Assembly: GCA_963205235.1 (NCBI GenBank)
Contig: CAUJIP010000062.1
Coordinates: 1 to 40,361 of the forward strand
Source of the DNA: Pseudomonadota bacterium
Lineage (GTDB): Bacteria; Pseudomonadota; Alphaproteobacteria; Rhodobacterales; Rhodobacteraceae
Reading direction: 5' to 3'
DNA length: 40,361 bases
Shown: in pieces, positions 8,461 through 17,440 of the stretch
How the letters are laid out: the number at the start of each line of letters is the position of its first letter
Numbering within the stretch: position 1 is the stretch's first letter
Translations under genes and position numbers: made by a program
The notes under the pieces: model-generated
Database searches by the model: none
What the model was told of the DNA's origin: nothing
The model's input: only the letters and a program-made list of their open reading frames with translations

Positions 8461-10068
8461 CTAGCGTTCCGTCAGCTTCAACTCGATCCGCCGGTTCTGC
8501 GCTCGGGCTTCCTCGCTGTCACCCTCCGCCACGGGCCGGTATTCCCCGAACCCGGTCGCGGCCATCCGGTCGGGCGGAAAGCCAAGCTCATTCTGCATGA
8601 ACCGCACCACCGACAGCGCGCGGGCCTGGCTAAGCTCCCAGTTGTCGGCAAAGGCCCGGCCGGACCCCAAGGGCACATTGTCGGTATGCCCATCGACCCG
8701 GATGATCCAGTCGATCCCCTCGGGGATATTGCCGCGCACTTCGTCCAGGATCGCCACCACTCCGGCAATCTGCTCCCGCCCCTCGGGTGACAGGTCGGCG
8801 GACCCCGGCTTGAACAGCACCTCGGACGAAAAGACGAACCGGTCGCCAACCACGCGCACACCCTCGCGCCCTTCCAGAAGCGTTGACAACTGGCCAAAGA
8901 ACTCCGACCGGAACCGTTCCAGATCGGCATTCTCTGCTGCCAGCCGTGCCGCTTCCGCCGCTTCCAGCTCCGCCCGCCGCTTCTGTTCCGAAGCAACCTG
9001 CGCCAGCGCGGTGTTCAACTCGGTCCCCAGGCTATCCAGTTGAACCTGCGCCGCCTCGTCCTTGGCCTTGGCCTCGTCCAGCACCGACTGCAAGCTGCCC
9101 AACTGACTGCGCAACGCGGCGACCTGCTGGTTCAGAAGCTCCACTTCCCGCGCAGCGGCGAGGGCCTTTTCCTGCTCTTCCAGCAAAAGGGTCTTTGCCT
9201 CGGCCAGCGCGGCATCCTTGTCTCCGGTCCCCTGCTCGGCGGCCAGTCGCGCCGCCGCCAGCAGCGTCAACGTGTCTTCCGCCCGCTTCCGCTCGGCCTC
9301 CAAAGACAGCGTCATCGCCGTCAATTCGGTGTCGGCATCGGCCAGCTTTGCCCGCAGCGCCTCCAGCGCCGCCGCGTCGGCCAACTTTGCAGCCTCAGCA
9401 TCCGTCAGGTCGGCCTCCGCCACGGCCAGCGCCTCGGCATCGGCCTTTCCCTTCTTGCGCAGATCGGCCAGCATCGCCTCGACCGCATCGCGACGCGCCG
9501 CCGCCAGCCGCGCTTCTTCGGCCTTCGCGTCCACCTCGTCGCGCGTCTTGGCCAGGGCCAGCGTCATCGCATCGGCCTGATCCATCAGCTTGGTCTTCGC
9601 GGCCTCCAACTCGGCCACCGACACCGTCAACTGCGCCGCCTCTCCCTTTGCCGTGTCCCGCTCGATGATCAGCGCCGCCACCTGCGCTTCGAAATCGCTG
9701 ATCCGGCCCTGCGCTTCGGCCAGCTCCCCCTCGCGCGCCGCAAGATTGGCGGTCAGCGTCGCGATCAGTGTGGCCTTCTCCTCACCATCCGCCTTCGCCG
9801 CCGCCAGCGACGCGGTCAGCGCCACCGTCTGCGCCTCAAGATCACTGGCCCGCGTGCGTTCCAGCCCCAGCGCATCGGCCAGATCGGCCACCTGCGCCGC
9901 CAGATCCGAAAGCTCGCTGTCCTGGATGGTGATCTGTTCACGCAGGATCGATTGCATGATTGTAAAGATGGTCAGCACGAACATAAGCACCATCAGCAGC
10001 GTCGTCACCGCATCGACGAAGCCCGGCCAGATCATCGAACTGTCGCGGCGGCGCGAGCCCGAGGCCAT
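8461..10068 (-). CDS. MotB/OmpA-like peptidoglycan-binding stator protein with long coiled coil
   Basis: This 535-aa inner-membrane protein probably pairs with the ExbB/MotA-like protein encoded just upstream. Residues about 13-40 form one transmembrane helix starting PGFVDAVTTLLM. Asp19 sits where MotB and ExbD keep their proton-carrying Asp. Residues about 45-390 are an uninterrupted Ala/Glu/Leu-rich coiled coil. The C-terminus (about 410-530) is an OmpA/MotB domain with VDGHTDNVPLGSG and the LSQARALSVVRFM segment, which binds peptidoglycan. The start ATG lies 1 bp after the partner's stop codon, so the two are coupled. The domain reading is firm. The cellular job is unknown, and it is not a flagellar motB by context. 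Confidence 0.88.
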   Translation of the reverse strand: MASGSRRRDSSMIWPGFVDAVTTLLMVLMFVLTIFTIMQSILREQITIQDSELSDLAAQVADLADALGLERTRASDLEAQTVALTASLAAAKADGEEKATLIATLTANLAAREGELAEAQGRISDFEAQVAALIIERDTAKGEAAQLTVSVAELEAAKTKLMDQADAMTLALAKTRDEVDAKAEEARLAAARRDAVEAMLADLRKKGKADAEALAVAEADLTDAEAAKLADAAALEALRAKLADADTELTAMTLSLEAERKRAEDTLTLLAAARLAAEQGTGDKDAALAEAKTLLLEEQEKALAAAREVELLNQQVAALRSQLGSLQSVLDEAKAKDEAAQVQLDSLGTELNTALAQVASEQKRRAELEAAEAARLAAENADLERFRSEFFGQLSTLLEGREGVRVVGDRFVFSSEVLFKPGSADLSPEGREQIAGVVAILDEVRGNIPEGIDWIIRVDGHTDNVPLGSGRAFADNWELSQARALSVVRFMQNELGFPPDRMAATGFGEYRPVAEGDSEEARAQNRRIELKLTER

Positions 10069-10069
10069 C

Positions 10070-11263
10070 TTACGCCTTCCCGCCCACGCGACCCAACTGG
10101 CGGATTGCGGCGCTCATCGCGGCAAGATCGCTTTTCAGATCGGCCACGGTTTCCTGCCGCCCCGCCGACATTTCTTCCAGAATGCGCAGAAGCTGCACGT
10201 CGATCGACCGCAACCGCATCCTTTGTTCGCTGTCGCCTTCGCCCGTACCGGCCCCTGCGCGAACCACATCGGCCAGCTTGCCCAGCGCCCCGATCAACTG
10301 ATCCTGCCCTTCGGCAATCCGGACCAGCGTCGCCGCCTGCCCGCGTTCCGATTCAAAGAACCCGGTCAGCTTGACCAGCGCCCCCGCCAGTTCCGCAATC
10401 CGCCCATCCGTCTGCGCGCGGCTGACTTCGGACTGCGCATACATCATCTGCAGCTGTTCCATCTGCCCAGCCAGATGGTCGATCACCAGCCCCAACGCGC
10501 CCTGGTCAGACCCGCCGTCATCGCCCAGCCCGATCCGGGTGATCGACGACAGCCATTCCTCCAACTCTCGCGTGAACCGGTTCTGCCCATGGCCCGCGAA
10601 CAGCTCCAACAGCCCCAGCACCAGCGACCCCGCCAGCCCCAGAAGCGAGGAGGAGAATGCCGTCCCCATCCCGCCAAGCTGGCTTTCAAGCCCGCTCATC
10701 AGCTTGGTGAACACATCCAGCCCGCTTTCCCCGTCCTGCGGGGCAAGCGAACGGATGGTTTCCACCACGGCCGGAACCGTGGTCGCCAACCCCCAGAACG
10801 TGCCCAGCAGGCCAAGAAAGACCAAGAGGTTGATCAGATACCGGGTAATGTCCCGCGCTTCATCAATCCGCTGCGCCACCGAATCCTGGATCGACCGCGA
10901 AGACGAGGACGACATCGCAATCCGCGCCGTGGCCGACCGCAAAAGCGACGCAAGCGGCGCAAGCAGACGCGGAGGCACGTCGTTTTCCGTGCCGGGAGTG
11001 CCACGAACGAAATTCTCGATCCAATAGACCGACTGCGCCAGAATCCAGACCTGCCAGAAACAGGTCAGAATGCCGATTGTGAACACCAGGGCGATCAACC
11101 CGTTCAGCACCGGGTTGGTGCGCAAGATGCCGATGATCTCGTTGTGAATAAGCCAAGCCCCGGCCCCCACCATAAGGCAGACCAGCAGCATGTTGGTGAT
11201 CGCCCGGATCGGCTGGCTGAAGGTGGTCGAAACGTCGGCGCTTTCGGGATGGGTTCGGGACAT
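10070..11263 (-). CDS. MotA/TolQ/ExbB-family proton channel protein
   Basis: This is a 397-aa integral membrane protein. Hydrophobic segments lie at about 22-40, 52-76, 142-164 and 198-224. The third contains LLGTFWGLATTVP, the conserved TolQ/ExbB/MotA pore helix, and the fourth contains SSSLLGLAGSLVLGLLE. The C-terminal 170 residues are cytoplasmic and largely helical, with repeated short heptad-like segments. It is the first gene of a two-gene operon with the MotB/OmpA-like protein. Together they should form a proton-driven stator that couples ion flow to movement or tension at the peptidoglycan. Family assignment follows from the pore motif and gene pairing; the role is inference. Confidence 0.88.
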   Translation of the reverse strand: MSRTHPESADVSTTFSQPIRAITNMLLVCLMVGAGAWLIHNEIIGILRTNPVLNGLIALVFTIGILTCFWQVWILAQSVYWIENFVRGTPGTENDVPPRLLAPLASLLRSATARIAMSSSSSRSIQDSVAQRIDEARDITRYLINLLVFLGLLGTFWGLATTVPAVVETIRSLAPQDGESGLDVFTKLMSGLESQLGGMGTAFSSSLLGLAGSLVLGLLELFAGHGQNRFTRELEEWLSSITRIGLGDDGGSDQGALGLVIDHLAGQMEQLQMMYAQSEVSRAQTDGRIAELAGALVKLTGFFESERGQAATLVRIAEGQDQLIGALGKLADVVRAGAGTGEGDSEQRMRLRSIDVQLLRILEEMSAGRQETVADLKSDLAAMSAAIRQLGRVGGKA

Positions 11264-11336
11264 GCCTGCCTGCTTTGCTTTCGGCTCTCAGACTAGCAGG
11301 CCGCGCGTATCTGCCAAGCAAAAGGAATGTGTCGCC

Positions 11337-11867
11337 TTAGATCAGGCGGCGCACTTCGGCCCCCAGCCAGTCCAGATCGGGGTCGCTGATGCCAAGGTCG
11401 GTCAGATGCGCGACCGTCGCCCACAGGTAATCGCGATTTGGCCCGCGCCCGCCAATGGCATTGGCGATGATCCGCGCCTGTTCGTCCAACGGCAACCCGC
11501 CACAATATTGCTCGTGGTCGGGATCAATCACATAGGCCAGCGCGGTGACCTTGCCTTCGCCGGTCTCGACCTCCAGCACCGTCTCCAGATAGGCCGATGA
11601 GATCAGCTCCCTCTCGCGCAGCGCCGCGATGGTTGCAGCCTCGGCCCCCGTTTCCACGCGGAACGCAACACCCGCGCAAGCAGCACCCGGCGCCCGATCC
11701 AGCGCCAGCACCAGACCCGGCGCTTCAACCGTGCCGCGATGATGGATTGACCGCATGCAGAAACTGCGGTGCCAGTCTTTCAGCGTCGCAATCCGCCGTT
11801 CCGCGACCGGAAAGCCCGGATCCCAGATCAGCGATCCATAGCCAAAGACCCAAAGTGTTTCCTGCAT
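11337..11867 (-). CDS. chaC: Gamma-glutamylcyclotransferase (ChaC family)
   Basis: This is a 176-aa cytoplasmic enzyme predicted to release 5-oxoproline from glutathione, giving Cys-Gly. The N-terminus carries the family motif VFGYGSLIWDPGF (about residues 6-18), the substrate-binding loop. It is followed by WHRSFCMRSIHHRGTVEAPG, a ChaC-specific block. LRERELISSAYLETV supplies the expected catalytic Glu, and the region ending EQYCGGLPLDEQARIIANAIGGRGPNRDYL closes the fold. The ATG at 11867 begins MQETLWVFGYGS. It is divergent from the DUF2125 gene with a 63-bp gap. Confidence 0.93.
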   Translation of the reverse strand: MQETLWVFGYGSLIWDPGFPVAERRIATLKDWHRSFCMRSIHHRGTVEAPGLVLALDRAPGAACAGVAFRVETGAEAATIAALRERELISSAYLETVLEVETGEGKVTALAYVIDPDHEQYCGGLPLDEQARIIANAIGGRGPNRDYLWATVAHLTDLGISDPDLDWLGAEVRRLI

Positions 11868-11930
11868 GACTGGCCCTGTTGCGTTTGGCCCTGTAAACAC
11901 CGGGGAACGGGCAATGAAAAGGGCCGCAAG

Positions 11931-12959
11931 ATGCGCAAGCTTCTCATACTTCTGCTTCTCGGCTCGGGTCTCTGGTCCGGCTATTGGTTCGCAGGGTCCA
12001 GCGCGATCCAGACCGGGGCCGAACAATGGTTCGCCGATGCCGCCGCGCAGGGCCTTGTCGTCGAAAAGACCGCGCTGACCGTTCAGGGCTTTCCCAACCG
12101 CTTTGACCTGACGGTCGAGGGCGTGAAGCTTGCCGATCCCGCCTCGGGCATCGCGTGGCAGGCCCCCTTTGCCCAGATCTTCGCCATGACCTGGAAACCC
12201 TGGCACATCATCGCCGCTTTCCCGCCCGAACAGGTCCTGACCCTGCCTGACCAGACGCTGACCATCGACTCGCAGGACATGATGGCCAGCCTGCGCACGC
12301 AGATTTCGACCGACCTGCCTTTGGCTGAAACCCGCATCGCCGGCACGTCGCTGTCCCTGACCTCCGACCTTGGCTGGACGCTGGCCCTGGGAGAGTTCAC
12401 CGTCGGAATCAGGGCCGTGCCTGACCTTGGGACTTCGGGCTATGAATTCGGTTTCGACCTTGCGCCACTGACGCCCGACCCCGGCTTTCTTGCCGCCGTC
12501 AAGGCCGTGTCGATCCCGGACCTGCCGCCCTCGGACCTGCCCGAGACGATCGAAGCCCTCTCCGGCTCGATCCTGCTGACGCTATCTGCCCCGCTCGACC
12601 GGCATATGGGCGACACCCGTCCGCATCCGACCCGGATCGAGATTGGCAATCTTGACCTTGTCTGGGGCGCGCTTTCCGCCACCGCAACTGGCGCAGTCGA
12701 GGCGGACAGCAACGGCTTTGCCGCAGGCAAAGTCACGGTTCAGATCACGAACTGGGACCGCCTTCCCGCCCTTCTTGTCGCAGCCGGGGCAATCAAGCCC
12801 GAACTGGCCCCAACTGTGGTCAAGGGGATGCAAGCGCTTGCATCGCAGTCGCCCGATCTGAAGGTCCTGTCCCTTCCCCTGGTTCTGTCTGATGGCCAGA
12901 TGAGCTTTGGTCCCTTCCCGCTTGGCCCGGCGCCGCTGATGGTCCCACCTGAAAGCTGA
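11931..12959 (+). CDS. DUF2125 domain-containing protein
   Basis: This is a 342-aa protein with an N-terminal hydrophobic anchor or signal (MRKLLILLLLGSGLWSGYW) and a long beta-rich region. It matches the alphaproteobacterial DUF2125 pattern: AEQWFADAAAQGL near the start, VQGFPNRFDLTVEGVKLADP, and a W-rich segment reading AMTWKPWHIIAAFPPEQ. Such proteins are probably periplasmic, but no function is established. The ATG at 11931 follows AAAAGGG. It converges on the extensin-like gene with only 13 bp between them. Confidence 0.85.
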   Translation: MRKLLILLLLGSGLWSGYWFAGSSAIQTGAEQWFADAAAQGLVVEKTALTVQGFPNRFDLTVEGVKLADPASGIAWQAPFAQIFAMTWKPWHIIAAFPPEQVLTLPDQTLTIDSQDMMASLRTQISTDLPLAETRIAGTSLSLTSDLGWTLALGEFTVGIRAVPDLGTSGYEFGFDLAPLTPDPGFLAAVKAVSIPDLPPSDLPETIEALSGSILLTLSAPLDRHMGDTRPHPTRIEIGNLDLVWGALSATATGAVEADSNGFAAGKVTVQITNWDRLPALLVAAGAIKPELAPTVVKGMQALASQSPDLKVLSLPLVLSDGQMSFGPFPLGPAPLMVPPES

Positions 12960-12972
12960 TCGATCCAGCACC

Positions 12973-13914
12973 TTAGCGGCAATAGGCCCCAGAGTCGCGG
13001 GCCGAGGTGTCAAAGTGGAAATGATCCTCATGATACCCGTCCGACCCGGGACCGAGGGTCGTTTTGAAATAGGGACAAGCCGCCTTGTAGATCCGGCGCA
13101 ACAGCTTGTTGTAATTGTCTTTCACCGTCAGGGTCGTTCCGTTCGCCAGCACGAAGGCGGCAATGTCGATGGCCTTGCCCTTGCCGTGCTCGCTGATCTT
13201 CGCGCCCTTGATGTTGTTGCGGCTGCGGCAGACGTAATGCGCAGCCACCCGCAGCTCGACCAGTTTGCCTTCAAACGCGGGCTGGGCAACCTCGTTTATG
13301 TATGAATTCAAGGCCTTGGCTATGGTGCAATCGACCGTTGCCGTCTGGCTTAACCGCACCCCGGCAATCGAGGTGATGGCCACCGCTTCCGGCACGCCGC
13401 AGCCACCGACATTGGACTGGATCGACGCGATCTCTTGCCCCTTGATCGACGAAACGCCACAAACCGCGCCTTCCATCGATTCCAGTTCGCGCTTCTTCTT
13501 CCGCCGTTCCTTGCGCGTGGGTGGCGCAATGCTGGCCAGATCAACGACTTCATCCTCGGGCGCTACCGACAGCCCCAGCCCCGGTGCGTTTGACGCTGAT
13601 TTCAGTGCGGCAATCCGTTCGGCCAAAGCCTTGGGACGCCGCAGCGGACGAAGCGATCTCGGCAGAATTTCCCCTGCGTCTGCAAGGACTTCCGGTTGAC
13701 TTTCCGGTTCCGCAGCCGCCGCGTAGCGCGGGTTTCGCAAGGGCCGGATGCCGGGGTCGACGACCGGCAAGGCGGCCTCGGACACAGGCACGGCGACCAA
13801 TATTTCGGCCCCAATCAGCCTTGGGTTCGGCATCGGTCGCGGGCTCTTGTCGATCTCTTGCCCCCACGCGGTCGAGGCCAGAAACACCACCAGCAGCGCC
13901 AGATACCGCCGCAC
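12973..13914 (-). CDS. Extensin-like family protein, secreted
   Basis: This is a 313-aa protein. The GTG at 13914 gives an N-terminal signal peptide (VRRYLALLVVFLASTAWGQE). It lies 5 bp after the tyrA stop, with AAGGGCTAGG as ribosome site; longer upstream frames read antisense to family sequence. A Pro/Arg-rich linker (about 25-150) precedes the extensin-like C-terminal domain. In that domain CGVSSIKG, VDCTIAKALNSYI, HYVCRSRNN, ISEHGKGKAIDIAAF and YHEDHFHFDTS are conserved. The His/Asp pattern (SEHGKGKAIDI, HEDHFHFD) looks like the metal site of LAS-type D,D-peptidases, so a peptidoglycan role is plausible but not shown. Confidence 0.88.
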   Translation of the reverse strand: MRRYLALLVVFLASTAWGQEIDKSPRPMPNPRLIGAEILVAVPVSEAALPVVDPGIRPLRNPRYAAAAEPESQPEVLADAGEILPRSLRPLRRPKALAERIAALKSASNAPGLGLSVAPEDEVVDLASIAPPTRKERRKKKRELESMEGAVCGVSSIKGQEIASIQSNVGGCGVPEAVAITSIAGVRLSQTATVDCTIAKALNSYINEVAQPAFEGKLVELRVAAHYVCRSRNNIKGAKISEHGKGKAIDIAAFVLANGTTLTVKDNYNKLLRRIYKAACPYFKTTLGPGSDGYHEDHFHFDTSARDSGAYCR

Positions 13915-13919
13915 CGGAC

Positions 13920-14840
13920 CTAGCCCTTTTCGGCAGGTTTCGCCCCGCGGCCGAAATCTGGCGCAGCGGTGTCCTGACCGGCCTCGATGATCCCGCGCCT
14001 GATCTCGCGGGTGCGGGTGAAATAGGCGTGCAGATGCTCGCCATCGCCCATCCGGATCGCGCGCTGCAGCACGAAAAGTTCCTCGTGGAACCGGCCCAGA
14101 ATATCCAGAACGGCATCCTTGTTGGTCAGGAACACATCGCGCCACATCGTCGGATCGCTGGCGGCAATCCGGGTGAAGTCCCTGAAACCGCTGGCAGAAT
14201 ACTTGATGACTTCCTGGCTGGACACCCGGCGCATGTGGTCGGCGACACCCACCATCGTATAGGCGATCAGGTGCGGCGTATGGCTGACCACGGCCAGCAC
14301 CAGATCATGGCGCGCGACCTCCATCTCGTCGACATTGGCGCCCAAGGCGATCAGGAATTCCTTCAACCCGGCCAGGGCTTTGGCATCCGTGTCGGGCAGG
14401 GGCGTCAACAGCCACCAGCGATTCTGGAACAGAGCCGCAAAGCCCGACCGTGGCCCAGAATATTCAGTCCCTGCAAGGGGATGGCCGGGGATGAAATGCA
14501 CACCTTTCGGCAAATGCGGGGCAACCGCGTCAACCACGGCCTGCTTGACCGATCCGACATCCGTCACCACCGCCCCGGCCTTCAGATAGGGCGCGATCTC
14601 CTCGGCAATCGCGCCCATGGCACCAACCGGAACCGCCAGCACAACAAGGTCAGCACCCTTCACCGCCTCGGCTGCCGTTTCCGTCACCCGATCACAGAAC
14701 AGATCCTTCGCGATGGCGCGAGTCTCGGGTGACTTGGCGAAACCGACGATCTCGGCCGTCAGCCCATTCGCCCGCATCGCATGCGCCATGGACGAAGCAA
14801 TCAGGCCAAGGCCGATCAGGGCGACGCGCTGATAGATCAT
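13920..14840 (-). CDS. tyrA: Prephenate/arogenate dehydrogenase family protein
   Basis: This is a 306-aa enzyme that oxidatively decarboxylates prephenate or arogenate toward tyrosine. The Rossmann segment [17 protein letters not shown] has GxGxxA rather than GxGxx[13 protein letters not shown] and [15 protein letters not shown] follow, then [12 protein letters not shown], the substrate-site motif. SHTPHLIAY carries the catalytic-region His. The start ATG overlaps the hisC stop as ATGA, so the two are translationally coupled. The pairing fits HisC-type aminotransferases that also serve aromatic amino acids. Whether prephenate or arogenate is preferred cannot be read from the sequence. Confidence 0.93.
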   Translation of the reverse strand: MIYQRVALIGLGLIASSMAHAMRANGLTAEIVGFAKSPETRAIAKDLFCDRVTETAAEAVKGADLVVLAVPVGAMGAIAEEIAPYLKAGAVVTDVGSVKQAVVDAVAPHLPKGVHFIPGHPLAGTEYSGPRSGFAALFQNRWWLLTPLPDTDAKALAGLKEFLIALGANVDEMEVARHDLVLAVVSHTPHLIAYTMVGVADHMRRVSSQEVIKYSASGFRDFTRIAASDPTMWRDVFLTNKDAVLDILGRFHEELFVLQRAIRMGDGEHLHAYFTRTREIRRGIIEAGQDTAAPDFGRGAKPAEKG

Positions 14841-15922
14841 TTCACACCCTTGAACTGGGCAACCGCGTGGGCAACCTGCCGGCACGAGGACTCGTCCCCG
14901 ATGGTGATCCGCAGGCAATGCGGCAACTTGTAACCCCCGACGCGCCGGACGATCAGCCCCTGTTTTTGCAGGAATGTATCACAAGCTTCGGCTTCTTCCT
15001 GGCTGGCAAATCGCGCCAGGATGAAATTCGCCATCGAGGTGTCCGACGGCACGCCTAGTTCCGCCAAGGCCCCGGCCAGCCAGTTGCGCATCCGCGCATT
15101 CTCGGCCCGGCACTTGTTCACATAGTCGCGGTCGCGCACTGCGGCCTCGGCGGCCTCAAGCTGTGCCGTCGACAGGTTGAACGGCCCGCGAATGCGGTTC
15201 AGCACGTCGATCACATGCTTCGGCCCATAGCCCCAGCCGATCCGCAATCCGCCCAGCCCGTAGATCTTTGAAAACGTGCGGGTCATCACGACATTCTGCC
15301 GCGCGTCGACCAAGGACGCGCCGCCGTCATATCCTTCGACAAACTCGGCATAGGCTCCGTCCAGCACCAGCAAGGCTTGCGACGGCAGACCATCGGCCAG
15401 CCGCGTCATTTCCGCCGCCGAAATCATCGTGCCTGTCGGGTTGTTCGGATTGGCGATGAACACCAGTTTCGTCCGCCGATTGCAGGCATCAAGGATGGCA
15501 TCGACATCTGCGGTACGCTCGCGTTCGGGCACCTCGACCGGGGTCGCCCCGACGGCCAGCGAGGATATCCGGTACATCAGGAACCCGTGTTCGGTGAACA
15601 CCACCTCGTCGCGTGGCCCGGCATAGGCCTGACAAAGGAAGGTGATGATCTCGTCCGACCCCGCTCCGCAGATGATCCTGCTTGCGTCCAGCCCATGCGT
15701 TTCGGCAATCGCCGCACGCAGGTCGGCGTGATCGGTGACGGGATAGCGGTGCAGGCTGTGGACCGCACGCGAAAACGCCTCTTTCGCCTTGTCCGAAGGC
15801 CCGAACGGATTTTCGTTCGACGACAGCTTCACGACGTTCGAAACCCCTGCGACATGCGCCTTGCCGCCCTCGTACAAGGCGATGTCAAGGATGCCGGGCT
15901 GGGGCTTGATGTCTTTGCTCAT
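14837..15922 (-). CDS. hisC: Histidinol-phosphate aminotransferase
   Basis: This is a 361-aa PLP-dependent class II aminotransferase of histidine synthesis, possibly also acting on aromatic keto acids. Motifs in order are [11 protein letters not shown] (about 33-43), [15 protein letters not shown] (87-100), [10 protein letters not shown] (157-166), LDGAYAEF (188-194) and [18 protein letters not shown] with PLP-binding Lys219. C-terminal [10 protein letters not shown] is typical. The ATG at 15922 has GGAAGG upstream. The stop overlaps the tyrA start, and the extensin gene follows 5 bp after tyrA, so a three-gene transcript is likely. Confidence 0.95.
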   Translation of the reverse strand: MSKDIKPQPGILDIALYEGGKAHVAGVSNVVKLSSNENPFGPSDKAKEAFSRAVHSLHRYPVTDHADLRAAIAETHGLDASRIICGAGSDEIITFLCQAYAGPRDEVVFTEHGFLMYRISSLAVGATPVEVPERERTADVDAILDACNRRTKLVFIANPNNPTGTMISAAEMTRLADGLPSQALLVLDGAYAEFVEGYDGGASLVDARQNVVMTRTFSKIYGLGGLRIGWGYGPKHVIDVLNRIRGPFNLSTAQLEAAEAAVRDRDYVNKCRAENARMRNWLAGALAELGVPSDTSMANFILARFASQEEAEACDTFLQKQGLIVRRVGGYKLPHCLRITIGDESSCRQVAHAVAQFKGVK

Positions 15923-15994
15923 GATACCTTCCCAAACGTCAGCGGTTCTTAGCCGCCCGCCGCCGCCAAGACCAGAGCCTTCCGCGCGGCGACC

Positions 15995-16528
15995 CTAGTG
16001 CTTGTCCGACCGCGAGGTCAGCCAGTCCATCAACGCCATCAAGACGCCCGAGACGACAAAGGTCAGATGCACGACAACCAGCCAGAAGAATTTCTGGTCC
16101 ATCTGCTCGGCATCGGCAAACTCTTCGATCCCCATGAACCACTTCAACAGGTCAATCGCAGAAATCGCCACGATCGAGGCGATCAGCTTCATCTTCAGGC
16201 CCGAGAAATCGACCGTCCCCATCTAGCCGGGCCGATCCGCGCCTGTGTCGAAATCGAACTTCGACACGAAATTCTCATAGCCCGAGAACAGCACGATCAA
16301 CAGCAGGTTCGCCGCCAGCGTCAGGTCGATCAGGGTCAGCACGACCAGGATCACATCCTCGCTTTTCATCTCCATGATCTGCGGGACATAGTAGAAGATC
16401 TCGCGGACGAAAACGACCAGAAGCATGCCAAGCGCCAGCACAAGGCCCAGATACATCGGGGCCATCAGCCAGCGGCTGGCGAACAACAGCTTCTCGAAGC
16501 GGCGTTCGACCGTGTTCTGTTCAGACAT
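15995..16528 (-). pseudogene. yqhA: YqhA-family (UPF0114) membrane protein interrupted by an in-frame amber codon
   Basis: Two pieces in the same reading frame form one UPF0114/YqhA protein (TIGR00645). The first (16528-16223, 101 aa) starts MSEQNTVERRFEKLLFASRW after GGAGGAACC and ends FVSKFDFDTGADRPG. A TAG at 16225-16223 follows. The second piece begins at once with ATG at 16222 and runs 75 aa to 15995 (MGTVDFSGLKMKLIASIVAISAIDLL). Across the stop, the sequence lines up with E. coli YqhA as I recall it, where a Trp occupies the stop position, so a single TGG to TAG change explains it. Four membrane helices are present, two in each half. It could be a real nonsense mutation, a sequencing error, readthrough, or reinitiation at the adjacent ATG. 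The family's function is unknown. Confidence 0.85.
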
Positions 16529-16551
16529 GGTTCCTCCGGGGTCCAGCAATG

Positions 16552-16578
16552 AAAAGGGCCCGCCAGATTGGCAGGCCC
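16552..16578 (-). terminator. Rho-independent terminator of rpsD
   Basis: On the minus strand GGGCC-T-GCCA, loop ATC, TGGC-G-GGCCC forms a stem with one internal mismatch, followed at once by TTTT. It lies 36 bp past the rpsD stop and before the yqhA-family gene. Confidence 0.85.
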
Positions 16579-16590
16579 CCAGGACGACAG

Positions 16591-16609
16591 GACGCGCTAC
16601 AGCGCACCA
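16591..16609. repeat. Degenerate REP-like palindrome next to the rpsD terminator
   Basis: GCGCT-AC-AGCGC at 16594-16605, followed by ACC, closely resembles the complete palindrome at 17497-17514 but lacks matching outer bases on the left arm. It may be a decayed copy of the same element. Confidence 0.45.
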
Positions 16610-16613
16610 GTCC

Positions 16614-17234
16614 TTAGTTCTTGGCGTAGTATTCGACGACCAGGTTCGGTTCCATCTGCACCGGATAGGGCACATCGCCCAGGCCGGGGGTGCGGACGAA
16701 CTTCACCGTCAGCTTGTTGTTGTCGACTTCGACATAGTCCGGAACGTCGCGTTCGGTCAGCGCGATGGCTTCGGCAATCGCCGTCATCTGACGCGACTTT
16801 TCGCGAACCTGGATCACGTCGCCCTCCGACACGCGGTAGGACGCGATGTTCACGCGCTTGCCGTTCACCGTCACGTGGCCGTGGTTGACGAACTGGCGGG
16901 CGGCGAAGATCGTCGCGACGAATTTTGCGCGGTAGACGACGGCGTCCAGACGACGCTCCAGCAGGCCGACCAGCATCTCGCCGGTGTCGCCTTTGACCCG
17001 TTCAGCTTCGCCATAGATCTTGCGGAACTGCTTTTCGGTCAGGTCGCCGTAATAGCCTTTAAGCTTTTGCTTGGCGCGAAGCTGGGTACCGAAGTCCGAC
17101 AGCTTGTTCTTGCGGCGCTGGCCGTGCTGGCCGGGGCCGTATTCGCGCTTGTTCACCGGGGACTTCGGACGTCCCCAGATGTTTTCGCCCATGCGGCGGT
17201 CAATCTTGTGCTTGGCAGAGGTGCGTTTGGTCAC
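16614..17234 (-). CDS. rpsD: 30S ribosomal protein S4
   Basis: This is the 206-aa primary 16S rRNA-binding protein of the small subunit, one of the assembly initiators. The GTG start at 17234 has an AAGGAG site and gives the typical [14 protein letters not shown] beginning after initiator substitution. [11 protein letters not shown]-type sequence ([20 protein letters not shown]) and the S4 RNA-binding domain ([33 protein letters not shown], about 95-155) are clear. It is a stand-alone gene with its own promoter, leader hairpin and terminator rather than part of an alpha operon. Confidence 0.98.
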   Translation of the reverse strand: MTKRTSAKHKIDRRMGENIWGRPKSPVNKREYGPGQHGQRRKNKLSDFGTQLRAKQKLKGYYGDLTEKQFRKIYGEAERVKGDTGEMLVGLLERRLDAVVYRAKFVATIFAARQFVNHGHVTVNGKRVNIASYRVSEGDVIQVREKSRQMTAIAEAIALTERDVPDYVEVDNNKLTVKFVRTPGLGDVPYPVQMEPNLVVEYYAKN

Positions 17235-17326
17235 CGCTGATCTCCTTCTTGTGTTACGAAGGGCGTTGTCCTTTGCGAGTTTCCCCGCCGACAGGTCATT
17301 CCTTGCGGAAGCCACCAACACCAATG

Positions 17327-17350
17327 AAAAGCCCCGGAATCGCTTCCGGG
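17327..17350 (-). promoter_or_regulatory. Hairpin with U-run at the very start of the rpsD leader
   Basis: On the minus strand CCCGGAA-GCGA-TTCCGGG is a perfect 7-bp stem with a 4-nt loop, followed by GC and TTTT. It begins only a few bases after the start point expected from the rpsD promoter. It may be a terminator/attenuator or a 5'-stabilising hairpin. An upstream minus-strand gene that it could terminate is not visible. Confidence 0.6.
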
Positions 17351-17360
17351 ACGTGGGGGG

Positions 17361-17388
17361 CTTATACAGGGCAAACCGGGGGAGTCAA
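17361..17388 (-). promoter_or_regulatory. Sigma-70-type promoter of rpsD
   Basis: On the minus strand TTGACT (17388-17383) and TATAAG (17366-17361) are spaced by 16 bp. This is close to consensus and predicts a leader of about 120 nt before the rpsD GTG. Confidence 0.75.
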
Positions 17389-17440
17389 CAGCACCCCCTC
17401 ACCGCAAGATCGGCACCACCCCACCAACCCCCACCACCCC

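Noticed and set aside
8461-11263. Zorya-type antiphage system, because of the MotA/MotB-like pair
   Set aside because: No helicase, nuclease or other Zorya effector gene lies on either side; neighbours are clpA and chaC. The MotB-like protein also has a long coiled coil not expected for ZorB.
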